From the NCBI RefSeq assembly GCF_048213115.1, contig NZ_CP172404.1, forward strand, positions 3,596,001-3,660,000: a stretch of 64,000 bases of DNA. The letters run 5' to 3'. Numbering within the stretch: position 1 is the first letter of the stretch; the number at the start of each line of letters is the position of its first letter. The stretch is from Niveibacterium terrae (GTDB taxonomy: Bacteria; Pseudomonadota; Gammaproteobacteria; Burkholderiales; Rhodocyclaceae). The translations under genes were made by a program, and so were the position numbers. Shown one piece after another: positions 26,273 to 36,850 of this stretch. The notes beneath the pieces were generated by a model. It saw only the letters and a program-made list of their open reading frames with translations. It did not search any database and was not told the DNA's origin.

Positions 26273-27394
26273 ATGACAACTTCCGTCGGCATCGTCACGC
26301 CCCGGCACGCCGATTTCGATTCTCCGCTGACGCTCAGAAGCGGAGGCGTCCTGCCCGCCTATCGGCTGGTCTATGAAACCTATGGCACATTGAACCGCGA
26401 GCGCAGCAACGCGGTGCTGATCTGCCACGCGCTGTCAGGATCCCACCACGTCGCCGGCGTCTATGCCGACTCGCCGCGCTCGACCGGCTGGTGGGACAAC
26501 CTGGTCGGCCCGGGCAAGCCGCTCGACACAAACAAGTTCTTCGTGATCGGCGTGAACAACCTGGGCGGTTGCCACGGCTCGACCGGACCTTCGTCGATCA
26601 ACCCCGAGACCGGCAAACCCTGGGGTTCCGCTTTCCCGTTTGTGACCGTCGAAGACTGGGTCGAAACCCAGGCGAGGCTGGCCGACCTGCTCGGGATCGA
26701 GCGCTTCGCGGCCGTCGTCGGCGGCAGCCTGGGCGGAATGCAGGCGCTGCAGTGGACGCTGGCCCACCCGGACCGCGTCCGCTATGCGGCCGTGATCGCG
26801 GCCGCGCCGCGGCTCACCGCACAGAACATCGCGTTCAACGAAGTCGCACGCCAGGCGATCATGTCCGACCCCGAGTTCCACGGCGGCGACTACTATGCGC
26901 ATGGCGTCGTGCCAACGACCGGACTCAAGCTCGCGCGGATGGTCGGCCACATCACCTACCTGTCCGACGACGCGATGGGTGCGAAATTCGGCCGCAAGCT
27001 GCGCCACGGCACCAAGCAATATCACTGGGACGTCGAGTTCGAGATCGAATCCTATCTGCGCTATCAGGGCGACAAGTTCGCGGCTTACTTCGATGCGAAC
27101 ACCTATCTGCTGGCGACCAAGGCGCTCGACTACTTCGACCCCGCTTTCGAGTTCGGCGGCGATCTCGTCGCGGCGCTCGCCCGCGCCCGCGCCGACTTCC
27201 TGGTCGCTTCCTTCACGACGGACTGGCGCTTCTCGCCGGAGCGCTCGCGCGAGCTGCTCTTCGCGCTGATGCATAACGGCCGCTCGGTCAGTTACGCGGA
27301 GATCGAGTGCCCGGCCGGGCACGACTCCTTCCTGCTCGACGACCCTCAGTATCACGCGGTGATGCGCGCCTGGTTCGACCGTATCGAGGTTTGA
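26273..27394 (+). CDS. metX: homoserine O-acyltransferase (succinyl or acetyl)
   Basis: A 373-residue alpha/beta-hydrolase-fold homoserine O-acyltransferase, the first committed step of methionine synthesis. The nucleophile Ser is in GGSLGGMQALQW, the catalytic His in PAGHDSFLLD and the Asp in the preceding TTDWRFSPERS region. CHALSGSHHVAG near residue 50 is also typical. Betaproteobacterial MetX paired with MetW often uses succinyl-CoA, but that is inferred. A GAGG ribosome site precedes the ATG. The gene is controlled by the upstream SAM-II riboswitch and forms a unit with metW, which starts after one base. Confidence 0.95.
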   Translation: MTTSVGIVTPRHADFDSPLTLRSGGVLPAYRLVYETYGTLNRERSNAVLICHALSGSHHVAGVYADSPRSTGWWDNLVGPGKPLDTNKFFVIGVNNLGGCHGSTGPSSINPETGKPWGSAFPFVTVEDWVETQARLADLLGIERFAAVVGGSLGGMQALQWTLAHPDRVRYAAVIAAAPRLTAQNIAFNEVARQAIMSDPEFHGGDYYAHGVVPTTGLKLARMVGHITYLSDDAMGAKFGRKLRHGTKQYHWDVEFEIESYLRYQGDKFAAYFDANTYLLATKALDYFDPAFEFGGDLVAALARARADFLVASFTTDWRFSPERSRELLFALMHNGRSVSYAEIECPAGHDSFLLDDPQYHAVMRAWFDRIEV

Positions 27395-27395
27395 A

Positions 27396-27992
27396 ATGAA
27401 TCGCCAACGTCATGACTTTGAAGTGATCGCACGCTGGGTCTCCCCCGGCGAGCGGGTTCTCGACCTCGGCTGCGGCGATGGCAGCCTGCTCGCCTTCCTG
27501 CAGCAGCGCCGTCAGGTCGCCGGCTATGGCATCGAAGTGGATCCTGAGAAGCTGGTCGCCTGCATCAGGAACGGCGTCAATGCGCTGCAGATCGATCTCG
27601 AGGACGGCCTGCGCGGCTTCGAGGATGCGCAGTTCGACCATGTGATCATGAGCCTGTCGCTGCAGGCCGTGCACCAGACCGAGCAGATCCTCGACGAGAT
27701 GCTCAGGGTCGGCACCGAAGCCGTCGTCAGCTTCCCGAACTTCGGCTACTGGCGCCACCGCCAGGCGATCCTGAACGGTCGGATGCCGGTCTCGGAGAGC
27801 CTGCCCCACCAGTGGTACAACACGCCGAACGTCCGCTTCTTCACGATCGCCGACTTCGAAGCGCTGTGCGAGGCGCGCGGCATCGAGATCCGCGAGTGTG
27901 CCGCGTTCGACGACGACAAGCCGGTTCCCGAGGAGGCGAATTTCCTCGCCAACGTCGCGATGTACCGGCTGGGCCGCAAGTCGGTCGCCTGA
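27396..27992 (+). CDS. metW: methionine biosynthesis protein MetW
   Basis: A 198-residue methyltransferase-fold protein of the MetW family, required with MetX for homoserine acylation in several proteobacteria. The SAM-binding motif VLDLGCGDGSLL is near residue 20, followed by GYGIEVDP and the family-typical MSLSLQAVHQTE and SFPNFGYWRHR stretches. It starts one base after metX, so the pair is co-transcribed and under the same SAM-II control. Its exact biochemical role is less clear than that of MetX. Confidence 0.94.
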   Translation: MNRQRHDFEVIARWVSPGERVLDLGCGDGSLLAFLQQRRQVAGYGIEVDPEKLVACIRNGVNALQIDLEDGLRGFEDAQFDHVIMSLSLQAVHQTEQILDEMLRVGTEAVVSFPNFGYWRHRQAILNGRMPVSESLPHQWYNTPNVRFFTIADFEALCEARGIEIRECAAFDDDKPVPEEANFLANVAMYRLGRKSVA

Positions 27993-27995
27993 TCG

Positions 27996-28805
27996 TCAGG
28001 CCGCTGCGAGCATCCCGTCGATGACCCTCAGCACGCCGTTCTCGTCGTTGCCGGGGGCGCGGTGGCGGGCGTGGGCGGCGACGGCCGGAAGCGCATTGGC
28101 CATCGCATAGGAGTGCATGGCTTCGGCGAACATCTCGACGTCGTTGAAGAAGTCGCCAAAGACCATCGTCTCCTCGCGCGTGATACCGAGCGCGGCCTGC
28201 ACCGCGCGCAGGCCGGCCCCCTTGTTGACGCTGGCCGCCATCACATCGACCCAGTGCTCACCCGAGACGACGACCTGAAGGTCCAGTTCCAGCGCCAGCA
28301 CCGCAAAGTGCGGATGGATCTCACGCGCAGCGCTGCCGGCGTCGAACAGCGCGAGCTTGAGGATCTCGTCCTGGACCACGGCGAAGTCCTCAACGACTTC
28401 GAGCTTCGGGTAGTAGCGCCTCACCTCATCGCTGAAGCGGCCGGGCAGCGCATAGGCTGAACGCTTGCCGCACAGCACCGCGCCGCGCTCGTTCGCTCCG
28501 GCGGGCAGACTGCGCAGCCTGGCGAGCAGGCCGGCCAGAGCGGCGGGCGCGATCGTCGTCGACGCGAGCTCCCTGCCCTCCAGCATGACCAGCGCGCCGT
28601 TCTCGGCGATGACCGGCAACGCGCCTGCCGCCTCGGGAAACAGCTCGACGATGCTCTGGTACTGGCGCCCACTGGCCGGACAGAATGCGATTCCCCGCTC
28701 GGCGAGGCGGGCCAGCGTATCGGCCAGCCCGGCCGGCAAGGCCTTGCGCCCGTCGAGCAAGGTGCCATCGAGATCGCTGGCAATCAGGCGGATTCGTTTC
28801 ATCAT
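27996..28805 (-). CDS. HAD-superfamily Cof-type phosphatase
   Basis: A 269-residue haloacid-dehalogenase hydrolase of the Cof (IIB) group. Motif I ASDLDGTLLDG near residue 10 supplies the nucleophile and acid/base Asp. Motif II is around ASGRQ, the conserved Lys is in ASVNKGAGL, and motif III is MVFGDFFNDVEMF. Such enzymes dephosphorylate sugar phosphates, nucleotides or cofactors; the substrate is not evident. Two adjacent Met codons start the ORF after a GGGAG site. It precedes no other gene closely except the VOC gene upstream (6-base gap), with which it may be co-transcribed. Confidence 0.9.
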   Translation of the reverse strand: MMKRIRLIASDLDGTLLDGRKALPAGLADTLARLAERGIAFCPASGRQYQSIVELFPEAAGALPVIAENGALVMLEGRELASTTIAPAALAGLLARLRSLPAGANERGAVLCGKRSAYALPGRFSDEVRRYYPKLEVVEDFAVVQDEILKLALFDAGSAAREIHPHFAVLALELDLQVVVSGEHWVDVMAASVNKGAGLRAVQAALGITREETMVFGDFFNDVEMFAEAMHSYAMANALPAVAAHARHRAPGNDENGVLRVIDGMLAAA

Positions 28806-28811
28806 TCTCCC

Positions 28812-29201
28812 TCAGGCCGTCACTTCGATCCGGTTGTCTTCGGGATCGAGCAGCACATACTCGTAGTAGCCATCACCAGTGCGGCGCGGGGCATCGAGCA
28901 CACGCAAGCCCTCGGCGAGGCTCTGCGCATGATGGCGGTCGACGGCTTCCTCGCTGCCGACCGAGAGCGCGAGATGGATCAGCCCCTGCCTCTGCCTGAG
29001 CGGATCGTCCTGACTGGCCGGCACGTCGGCTCTGGCCATCAGCTCCAGCCTGGCCCCGTCGGCGAAGCCGAGAAAGAACGAGCGAAAGCCGGTGCGCGGA
29101 TTGTGGTAGAGCGGCCCCGGATGCGCGCCAAAACGCCGCACATAGAATTCGCGCAGGGCGTCGAGGTCGCGAGACCAGATCGCAACGTGTTCTATCCTCA
29201 T
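28812..29201 (-). CDS. VOC (glyoxalase/bleomycin resistance) family protein
   Basis: A 129-residue vicinal-oxygen-chelate protein. The N-terminal half begins RIEHVAIWSRDLDALREFY with a candidate metal-binding His, and the C-terminal half has IHLALSVGSEEAVD (second His) and DPEDNRIEV with the terminal Glu. This pattern fits lactoylglutathione-lyase-like proteins of unknown substrate. The start at 29201 follows AAGGAAA. It is divergent from a LysR-type regulator 94 bases away, a common arrangement when the regulator controls its neighbour. Confidence 0.87.
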   Translation of the reverse strand: MRIEHVAIWSRDLDALREFYVRRFGAHPGPLYHNPRTGFRSFFLGFADGARLELMARADVPASQDDPLRQRQGLIHLALSVGSEEAVDRHHAQSLAEGLRVLDAPRRTGDGYYEYVLLDPEDNRIEVTA

Positions 29202-29295
29202 CTGGGTTTCCTTCCGAATAGTCTCGGCGATCATCTTGCCCTGACCCGGCGCGACAGCCAAACTTGCATTTCTTTGCATCTAAAAAGTCTGGCTT

Positions 29296-30177
29296 ATGCT
29301 CCGCGCGCTTCTCCCTCACCTGCCCGGCTTCGCCGCGGTCGCCCGCCATGGCAGTTTCTCGCGCGCCGCCGAAGAGCTCGCGCTGACCCAGGCCGGAGTC
29401 AGCTACCAGATCCGTCAGCTGGAAGACAGGCTCGGCTTTCCGCTCTTCCTGCGCGGTCACGGCCGCCCACTGCAGCTGACCGAACGCGGCGCTCTGCTGC
29501 TCGACGAGTACCGGCAGGTCGAGAGGGCGATGGACAGAACTCTGGAGCGGATCCGGATCGGCGGCGGACGGCAGCGCATCCGCGTCACCGCACCGGTCGA
29601 CCTGGGCAGCTGCTACATCACGCCTCGCCTGCCGGCAATCGAGGCGCGCGGCCTGATCGTCGACCTGCAGCTGAGCGATCAGCCGGTCCGGCTCGCCGAC
29701 AGCCTCTTCGATCTGGCGGTGCGCAACGACACGAGCGAAGCGAAGCTCGTCCACGAGGCGCTGCTGACCAGCGCCAACGTGCTCGTCGCAAGCCGCGACT
29801 ACGCGGCGTCTCATGGCATGCCGACCACGGTGCCCGAGCTGCTCGGGCACCGGATCCTGCTGCGCAACCGCGAGCGCAGCCACAGCTGGAGCGCGCTGCT
29901 GGCGAGCGGCGGGCTCTCTCTCGCCCAGCTTGCCGACACGCGCGAGCTGGGCAACAGCTTCGCTTTGCTCGAAGGCGTACGCGCGGGCCTCGGCGTCGCG
30001 CTGCTGCCACGCTACCTGGTCGAGACCGGCATCAACGAAGGGCGCCTGCGCGAGCTGCCTCTGGCCGGCGCCAGCCCCGGCGCAACGGCTTTCTTCCTGA
30101 GCTACTACCCGTCCGGCACGGCCAGACAGTGGGCTGCCGTGCTGATCGCCTGCCTGGGCGCCCGCGACGCTGTCTGA
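29296..30177 (+). CDS. LysR-family transcriptional regulator
   Basis: A 293-residue LysR-type regulator. The N-terminal winged helix-turn-helix shows GSFSRAAEELALTQAGVSYQIRQLEDRLGFPLF in two parts around residues 22-52, and the remaining residues form the effector-binding periplasmic-binding-protein-like domain. It is closest in style to the GcvA group. It lies divergently to the VOC gene; the short spacer contains two direct TTGCAT-like copies that could be part of its site. The co-inducer is unknown. Confidence 0.92.
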   Translation: MLRALLPHLPGFAAVARHGSFSRAAEELALTQAGVSYQIRQLEDRLGFPLFLRGHGRPLQLTERGALLLDEYRQVERAMDRTLERIRIGGGRQRIRVTAPVDLGSCYITPRLPAIEARGLIVDLQLSDQPVRLADSLFDLAVRNDTSEAKLVHEALLTSANVLVASRDYAASHGMPTTVPELLGHRILLRNRERSHSWSALLASGGLSLAQLADTRELGNSFALLEGVRAGLGVALLPRYLVETGINEGRLRELPLAGASPGATAFFLSYYPSGTARQWAAVLIACLGARDAV

Positions 30178-30186
30178 GCGCGGCGT

Positions 30187-31467
30187 TCAGGCCGAATTCA
30201 AGGCCCGGATCAGCGCCTGCAGCAGCTCCCGGGTCTGCGGATCCCGGGCCGGAGTCCGCCGCTCGATCTCGTTCGCAAGATCGTTCATCAGCCAGCAGAA
30301 CTCGCCGGCGAGGCTCGCGAGCTCGTGGAGCGCCTCTTCATCCTCTTCGACCTGCTCCAGCACGGTCGCCATGTCGTCGGGATCGCAGCCGGTCTGCAGC
30401 ACCAGCGAGCGGAGGGTTTCCATCCGCTCGAACAGGAAGCCGAGGGGCAGGGCCTCGCCCGGAGCGTTCCCGAGCTGCGCCCCCAGCGTCTTCCACAGCA
30501 GCAGCACGTCCGAGAGTCGGGCGAGGCCCGCCTCGATCTCACCCCGCGGGCGAAGCCGGGTACGGAGCCGGTCGGGCGCGGCGCGCAGCAGATCGCGCAG
30601 TGCGCCGATCGCGGCGGATGCGAAGCGCGGCTTGCCCAGCTTGAGCAGCACATCCAGCCGGTCGAGATCCTGGCGGCGCAGCAAGCCTTCCGAGACCTCA
30701 ACGAGCGCGAGGATGCGGCCCAGAGGGTGGATCTGCGCGAAGTTCAAACCGTAGGGATAACCGCTGCCGTCCGCCCGCTCGTGGTGGTGCAGCACTGCCA
30801 GGGCTGCGGAGCGGCAGCTCGCTGGCAGGAGCTGCTGCAACAGCACGAAACCGGTGACCGGGTGGACGTAGAGGTAACGCCGCTCCTGCCGGCTCAGCTC
30901 GCGCCCGGGCGCGAGCAGGACCGGATCGGTGTGCAGCTCACCGATGTCATGGCACAGCGCCGCCAGCAGCAGATTGCAGCGTTCGTGCTCGGCGAGCTCC
31001 AGGCGCAGGGCCAGCGCGTGGGCCAGCAGCGCGCTGCGCAGCGAGTGCTGGTAGAGCGCGGCGCGCTGGGAGCGCATCACGCTGAGCCGAAAGCACAACG
31101 CAGCGGAAAGAGGCAGTTGGGCCAGGGCATGCTTGACGGCCAGCGCATCGCCCGAACTGGCAGCGATCTGCGCCAACAGCGCATCGTGTTCGATCATCTG
31201 CGCCGCCTCCAGCGCCAGCTGAGCAGGCGAGACCGGCCCCGCCAGGCTCAGGCTGTTGTCGAGCGGGATCTTCAGTCTGTGCTGGGTCAGCAGCTCGAAG
31301 TGATGCTGGTTGAGCTGCGCCCCCTTGGCCAGCAGCTTGGTTCCGTTGCTGGAATAGATGTCCTGATCGACCACAATCTCATGCGCCGCGCTCATCCCGG
31401 TGACCGCGCGGATGTAATGCGGGCTCTGGTCAGGCGAGACGGTGTTGGAGATGGGCAGGCGGCACAT
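30187..31467 (-). CDS. HD-GYP domain protein (cyclic-di-GMP phosphodiesterase-like)
   Basis: A 426-residue cytoplasmic protein with an HD-GYP core at about 140-270. The metal-binding His-Asp pair is CHDIGEL (173-174), followed by a His in YVHP and the HHERADGSGYPYG signature. HD-GYP enzymes hydrolyse cyclic di-GMP. The Asp normally found in the following ADxxDA helix is replaced by Glu257 in LVEVSEGL, so activity is uncertain. The N-terminus has an NPHYLR-like start seen in betaproteobacterial relatives. The C-terminal 150 residues are helical and unassigned. The ATG at 31467 lacks a clear ribosome site; an ATG at 31395 is an alternative. Confidence 0.85.
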   Translation of the reverse strand: MCRLPISNTVSPDQSPHYIRAVTGMSAAHEIVVDQDIYSSNGTKLLAKGAQLNQHHFELLTQHRLKIPLDNSLSLAGPVSPAQLALEAAQMIEHDALLAQIAASSGDALAVKHALAQLPLSAALCFRLSVMRSQRAALYQHSLRSALLAHALALRLELAEHERCNLLLAALCHDIGELHTDPVLLAPGRELSRQERRYLYVHPVTGFVLLQQLLPASCRSAALAVLHHHERADGSGYPYGLNFAQIHPLGRILALVEVSEGLLRRQDLDRLDVLLKLGKPRFASAAIGALRDLLRAAPDRLRTRLRPRGEIEAGLARLSDVLLLWKTLGAQLGNAPGEALPLGFLFERMETLRSLVLQTGCDPDDMATVLEQVEEDEEALHELASLAGEFCWLMNDLANEIERRTPARDPQTRELLQALIRALNSA

Positions 31468-31518
31468 GGTCGACTGGGGCAAAACCGTATTCTGCCTCAG
31501 TCAGGTACCAATAATACT

Positions 31519-32043
31519 TCAAGGCACGAAGTAGATCCGGTAGCGGCGCGGCAGATTCGCACGCAGCACGATCACCCCGCTGGCGACCTTGCCGGCCAGA
31601 GCGGCTTCTCGCGTATAGACCTTGACCGAAGGCGAAGGCTGGACCAGCAGCGAATCGGCGTCGCAGAGGATCACTCCCCCTTCGCGGGATTTCGACGCAC
31701 AGCGGGCGAGCCAGGCCGGCCCCTTGATGACCTGGGCTTTCGCGACCGGCTCAGTGCGTACGGACTCGGGCACATCGCTCGCCGGCTTCGCTTCGGCGGC
31801 AGCCTTCTCCGCCAGGGCTTTCTCGGCGGCGGCCTTTTCGGCAGCCTTGTCCTTGCGCCGGGCCTTAGGATGAGCGGGCTTGGGCGCCGGTTTGGGCGCG
31901 GCCACCACCGCGGGAACAGCGGGTTCGACCGACGAGATCGGCTTTGCCACTTCGGGCGCAGCCACAGGGGGCGCCTCGGGCTCCGTCGCGCACGCCGCGA
32001 GCCAAACCGTTGCCAGCAGACATAGCCAGGCAAGCTTTCCCAT
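31519..32043 (-). CDS. putative lipoprotein with Ala/Lys-rich linker
   Basis: A 174-residue predicted lipoprotein. The signal peptide ends in the lipobox LAAC near residue 17. A Pro/Ala-rich stretch follows, then a helical block of repeated KAAEKAAAEKALAEKAAAE (about 65-85), and a roughly 80-residue C-terminal domain with a Cys pair (CASKS and ILCDAD). A GGAGGAG ribosome site precedes the ATG at 32043. The domain is not recognised. It is the divergent neighbour of the TPP riboswitch-thiC unit. Confidence 0.75.
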   Translation of the reverse strand: MGKLAWLCLLATVWLAACATEPEAPPVAAPEVAKPISSVEPAVPAVVAAPKPAPKPAHPKARRKDKAAEKAAAEKALAEKAAAEAKPASDVPESVRTEPVAKAQVIKGPAWLARCASKSREGGVILCDADSLLVQPSPSVKVYTREAALAGKVASGVIVLRANLPRRYRIYFVP

Positions 32044-32148
32044 GTTCTCCTCCGCACCCACTTGAATAACCGATGCCATTGTACTTGCCTCGAGCACGGG
32101 CGGGAAATGTCGGCTTGCACCCTTCGCGCCCATGAGTTAGCGTGCCGA

Positions 32149-32230
32149 CTTCGCCAGGGGTCCCCGTCAAGCCGGGGTGAGAAATACCCTCCGAACCTGA
32201 TCCGGATCATGCCGGCGTAGGGAGGCGAAG
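32149..32230 (+). ncRNA. TPP (thi-box) riboswitch upstream of thiC
   Basis: A classic thiamine pyrophosphate aptamer. P1 pairs CTTCGCC (32149-32155) with GGCGAAG (32224-32230). The pyrimidine-sensor arm carries the thi-box core GGGGTGAGAAATACCC, and the pyrophosphate-sensor arm is CCTGATCCGGATCATGCCGGCGTAGGG in two halves. The thiC start lies 54 bases downstream with an AGAGGAAG ribosome site, so control of translation initiation is plausible; no obvious terminator is seen. Confidence 0.97.
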
Positions 32231-32284
32231 CTGAGGCCGGGTTCCGCCCGCCCGCTTCCCTTTCGCCCCAGAAAGAGGAAGCTG

Positions 32285-34192
<1,908 letters not shown>

Positions 34193-34278
34193 ACTCGCCT
34201 GCGCCTCGATGACATCCGGGAGCCCGGGAATCCGGTATAAAGAGTCCTCGCTCCCGAATTCATGAAAGGATGGCCGAC

Positions 34279-35205
34279 ATGACCCCGCTGACCCGCATTT
34301 TGAGCCTGCTCGCCCTGCTCGGTGCCACGCTCGGCGCCGCGCAGGCGGCCCGGATCACGCTCTGCGAAGACATCAATTTCCGCGGACGCTGCGTCACGCT
34401 CGATCGAGGAGTCGAGACACTCGATGACCTGGGCATGAATGACCGCATCTCCAGCATCCGGGTCGACGGCGAAGCGTGGCAGATCTGCACCGACGCCCGT
34501 TTCCAGGGCGAGTGCGCAGTGCTCGACGGCACCCGCCGCGACCTCGCGGGCACGCCCTTCCAGGACCGCATCTCCAGCCTGCGCCCGGCGCGGGAATCGG
34601 ACGGCAAGGGATGGGGCAACCCGAACAACCGGCAGCAAGCCGCGATCGTCGTCTATCAGGACGCGAACTTCAGCGGGCGGTCGCGATCTTTCACCTCCGA
34701 CGTGCCGGACCTGTCCCGTTTCGGCCTCAATGACAAGATCTCGTCGGTGCGCGTGCAGGGTGGTCACTGGCGCCTGTGCCGCGATGCGGACTATCAGAAC
34801 TGCATCAACGTCGATCAGGGCGGCATCCGCGACCTCTCCGGGATCGGCCTCAACGACGCGGTCAGTTCGCTCCAGCTCGTCCGGCCGGGAGACGACGGCA
34901 ACTGGAGGCACGACGGTCACCAGGATAGGAACGAGGGTCGCCCAGACAACGACAGAGGCATCGCGATTCTCTTCGAGGACGCCAACTTCGGCGGCCGCGC
35001 CCTGGAAGTGCGGGACGCGCTCCCCGACCTCGGCCGCCGCGGCTTCAACGACCGCGTCTCGTCGATCCGGATCACCCGCGGCCGCTGGCAGATCTGCCGT
35101 GACGCAAACTTCCAGGGGCGCTGCGAAGAGATCAGCCACAGCATCCGCGATCTCTCTGACCACGACTTCAACGACGCCGTGTCGTCGATCCGCCCGCTGC
35201 GCTGA
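34279..35205 (+). CDS. secreted beta/gamma-crystallin repeat protein
   Basis: A 308-residue exported protein. A signal peptide ends near residue 24 (AAQA). It is followed by three beta/gamma-crystallin domains of two Greek-key motifs each, separated by charged linkers (GKGWGNPNNRQQ and NWRHDGHQDRNEGRPDNDR). Every motif ends in the calcium-binding consensus: NDRISS, QDRISS, NDKISS, NDAVSS, NDRVSS and NDAVSS, with repeated F-x-G-R-C-type hairpins and paired cysteines. Microbial members bind Ca2+ and stabilise envelopes or spores. The ATG at 34279 has proper spacing to AAAGGA, unlike the ATG at 34270. Confidence 0.9.
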   Translation: MTPLTRILSLLALLGATLGAAQAARITLCEDINFRGRCVTLDRGVETLDDLGMNDRISSIRVDGEAWQICTDARFQGECAVLDGTRRDLAGTPFQDRISSLRPARESDGKGWGNPNNRQQAAIVVYQDANFSGRSRSFTSDVPDLSRFGLNDKISSVRVQGGHWRLCRDADYQNCINVDQGGIRDLSGIGLNDAVSSLQLVRPGDDGNWRHDGHQDRNEGRPDNDRGIAILFEDANFGGRALEVRDALPDLGRRGFNDRVSSIRITRGRWQICRDANFQGRCEEISHSIRDLSDHDFNDAVSSIRPLR

Positions 35206-35242
35206 CGGCCCAGGCCCGAGCGAAAACTGTCTTGATCGATCC

Positions 35243-35278
35243 GAGCGGGTTTGCCTGATGAGCGCGGCCAACCCGCTC
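35243..35278. terminator. hairpin downstream of the crystallin gene
   Basis: Nine perfect base pairs (GAGCGGGTT with AACCCGCTC) flank an 18-base loop shortly after the crystallin stop. There is no U-tract, so termination is only possible. Confidence 0.4.
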
Positions 35279-35339
35279 CGCCATTAGTGTGACTGATCGC
35301 CCATCACCGGTGCTGATACTGTTTATCGGCACAGCGTTC

Positions 35340-35359
35340 TGCCGCTACGCTAGCGGCAA
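35340..35359. repeat. short perfect inverted repeat upstream of the aminotransferase
   Basis: TGCCGCTA and TAGCGGCA pair perfectly around a three-base loop about 40 bases before the aminotransferase start. It could be an operator or a small RNA hairpin; nothing further supports either. Confidence 0.35.
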
Positions 35360-35401
35360 CGCGGCGCCGGGACCCCGGCCCGGCAAACGACAGACACTCT
35401 G

Positions 35402-36778
35402 ATGACCTATCCCAAACCCCGCAGTCAGGCGATGCTCGAAGAACTGAGCCATTATGTGATCGCCGAACCCAAGCCTTTCGTCGTCGACATCCGCGCCTCG
35501 CGCGGCATCCAGCTCGCGACCGTCGACGGCGACTCCATCACCGACTGGTGCGGCCTCTACGGCTCCCGGCTGCTCGGCTACAACCATCCGCGCCTCTTCG
35601 AACCCGCCTATCTGGAGCTTCTGGGTTTCGCCGCGAACAACAAGATGGCGAACCCTGACTTCCTGACCGAGGAGTGCCTCGCCTACTACCGGCTGCTGCA
35701 CAGGCTCGCACCCGAATGCATGCGCGATCAGCGGGTCGAAGTCTATGCGGTGAACTCGGGCGCCGAAGCGGTCGAGAACATGATGAAGTACCTGATCAAT
35801 CTTCATCATAAGAAGCAGCTCGCCCAAGGCAGAACGCCGCTGAACCGCCGCTTCATCTATTTCGAGCAGGCATTCCACGGCCGTACCGTCTATGCGCTGA
35901 ACATCACCAAGCTCGCCAACGATCCGATCGCGACCCGCGACTACCAGGGCATCGTCCAGGGCAACCTGCAGGTACCTTTCCCTGAATACGACGCGCGACG
36001 CTCCGCCGCCGAGAACGAGCGCGAAGTCGATCGCGCACTCGCGAACCTTGAATACCTGATGCACAGCTATCGCGACGAGATCGTCGGCGTGATCCTGGAG
36101 CCGATGCAGGGCGCGGGCGGCCACCGGATCGCGCTGCCCCGCTTCTATCGCGAACTCTCCCGCCTGTGCCACCGCTACGACGTCAGCTGGGGCCTCGATG
36201 AAGTGCAGACTTCGGGCGGCCAGACCGGCAAGGTGTTCTGCATCGACCTCTACGACATTCCGCACCCGCCGCAGGCGATCGCGGTCGCAAAGAAGTTCGG
36301 CAACGGCGTGATCTATATGCTCAATCCGATGGACGACGTCGGCGTGCTCGACTCGACCTGGGGCGGCAATCTCGGCGACATGGTCCGCTTCGTCCAGGAA
36401 TGGAGCATCGTCGAAGAAGAGGATCTGATCGCTGCCGTGCCCGCCAAGGCCGAGCGCCTGCTCTCCGGCCTCGAAGGGCTTTGTGTCCGCCACCCCGCAA
36501 TGATCGCGAACGTGCGCGGTCTGGGCCTCTACCAGGGCTTCACGCTGCTCGACCCGGCCGACAAGGGCCGCCTGCTCGAGCTGGCGCTGGAACAGGAGAA
36601 CCTGCTTCTGCTCGGCGCCGGCACCGACAGCATCCGCTTCCGCCCACCGCTGGACGTGACGCTGGCCGAGATCGACGCGCTGATCGAAAAGCTCGGGCGC
36701 CTGCTCGGGGCGATGGAGCAAACGAAGACGAATGAAACAAGTCACAAAATACCTGGCACGCCAGTCTTGTCACACTAG
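35402..36778 (+). CDS. class III aminotransferase, L-lysine 6-transaminase-like
   Basis: A 458-residue PLP-dependent class III aminotransferase. Seen: the cofactor-binding NSGAEAVENMMKYL segment, FEQAFHGRTVYALNITK, the Asp of the ILEPMQGAGG/LDEVQTSGGQTGK region that contacts the PLP ring, and the PLP lysine in AVAKKFGNG (Lys297 or Lys298). The AFHGRTVYALNIT and late KKFGNG patterns resemble L-lysine 6-transaminase more than ornithine or GABA enzymes. Lysine degradation or synthesis of an osmolyte precursor are both possible. No dehydrogenase partner is adjacent. Confidence 0.82.
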   Translation: MTYPKPRSQAMLEELSHYVIAEPKPFVVDIRASRGIQLATVDGDSITDWCGLYGSRLLGYNHPRLFEPAYLELLGFAANNKMANPDFLTEECLAYYRLLHRLAPECMRDQRVEVYAVNSGAEAVENMMKYLINLHHKKQLAQGRTPLNRRFIYFEQAFHGRTVYALNITKLANDPIATRDYQGIVQGNLQVPFPEYDARRSAAENEREVDRALANLEYLMHSYRDEIVGVILEPMQGAGGHRIALPRFYRELSRLCHRYDVSWGLDEVQTSGGQTGKVFCIDLYDIPHPPQAIAVAKKFGNGVIYMLNPMDDVGVLDSTWGGNLGDMVRFVQEWSIVEEEDLIAAVPAKAERLLSGLEGLCVRHPAMIANVRGLGLYQGFTLLDPADKGRLLELALEQENLLLLGAGTDSIRFRPPLDVTLAEIDALIEKLGRLLGAMEQTKTNETSHKIPGTPVLSH

Positions 36779-36850
36779 TACACGTTTGATCCATACCCTC
36801 GTCGCGCAGACTGCTCTATTCTTTTCGGCTTGCCCCCGAAAATCGCGCCG

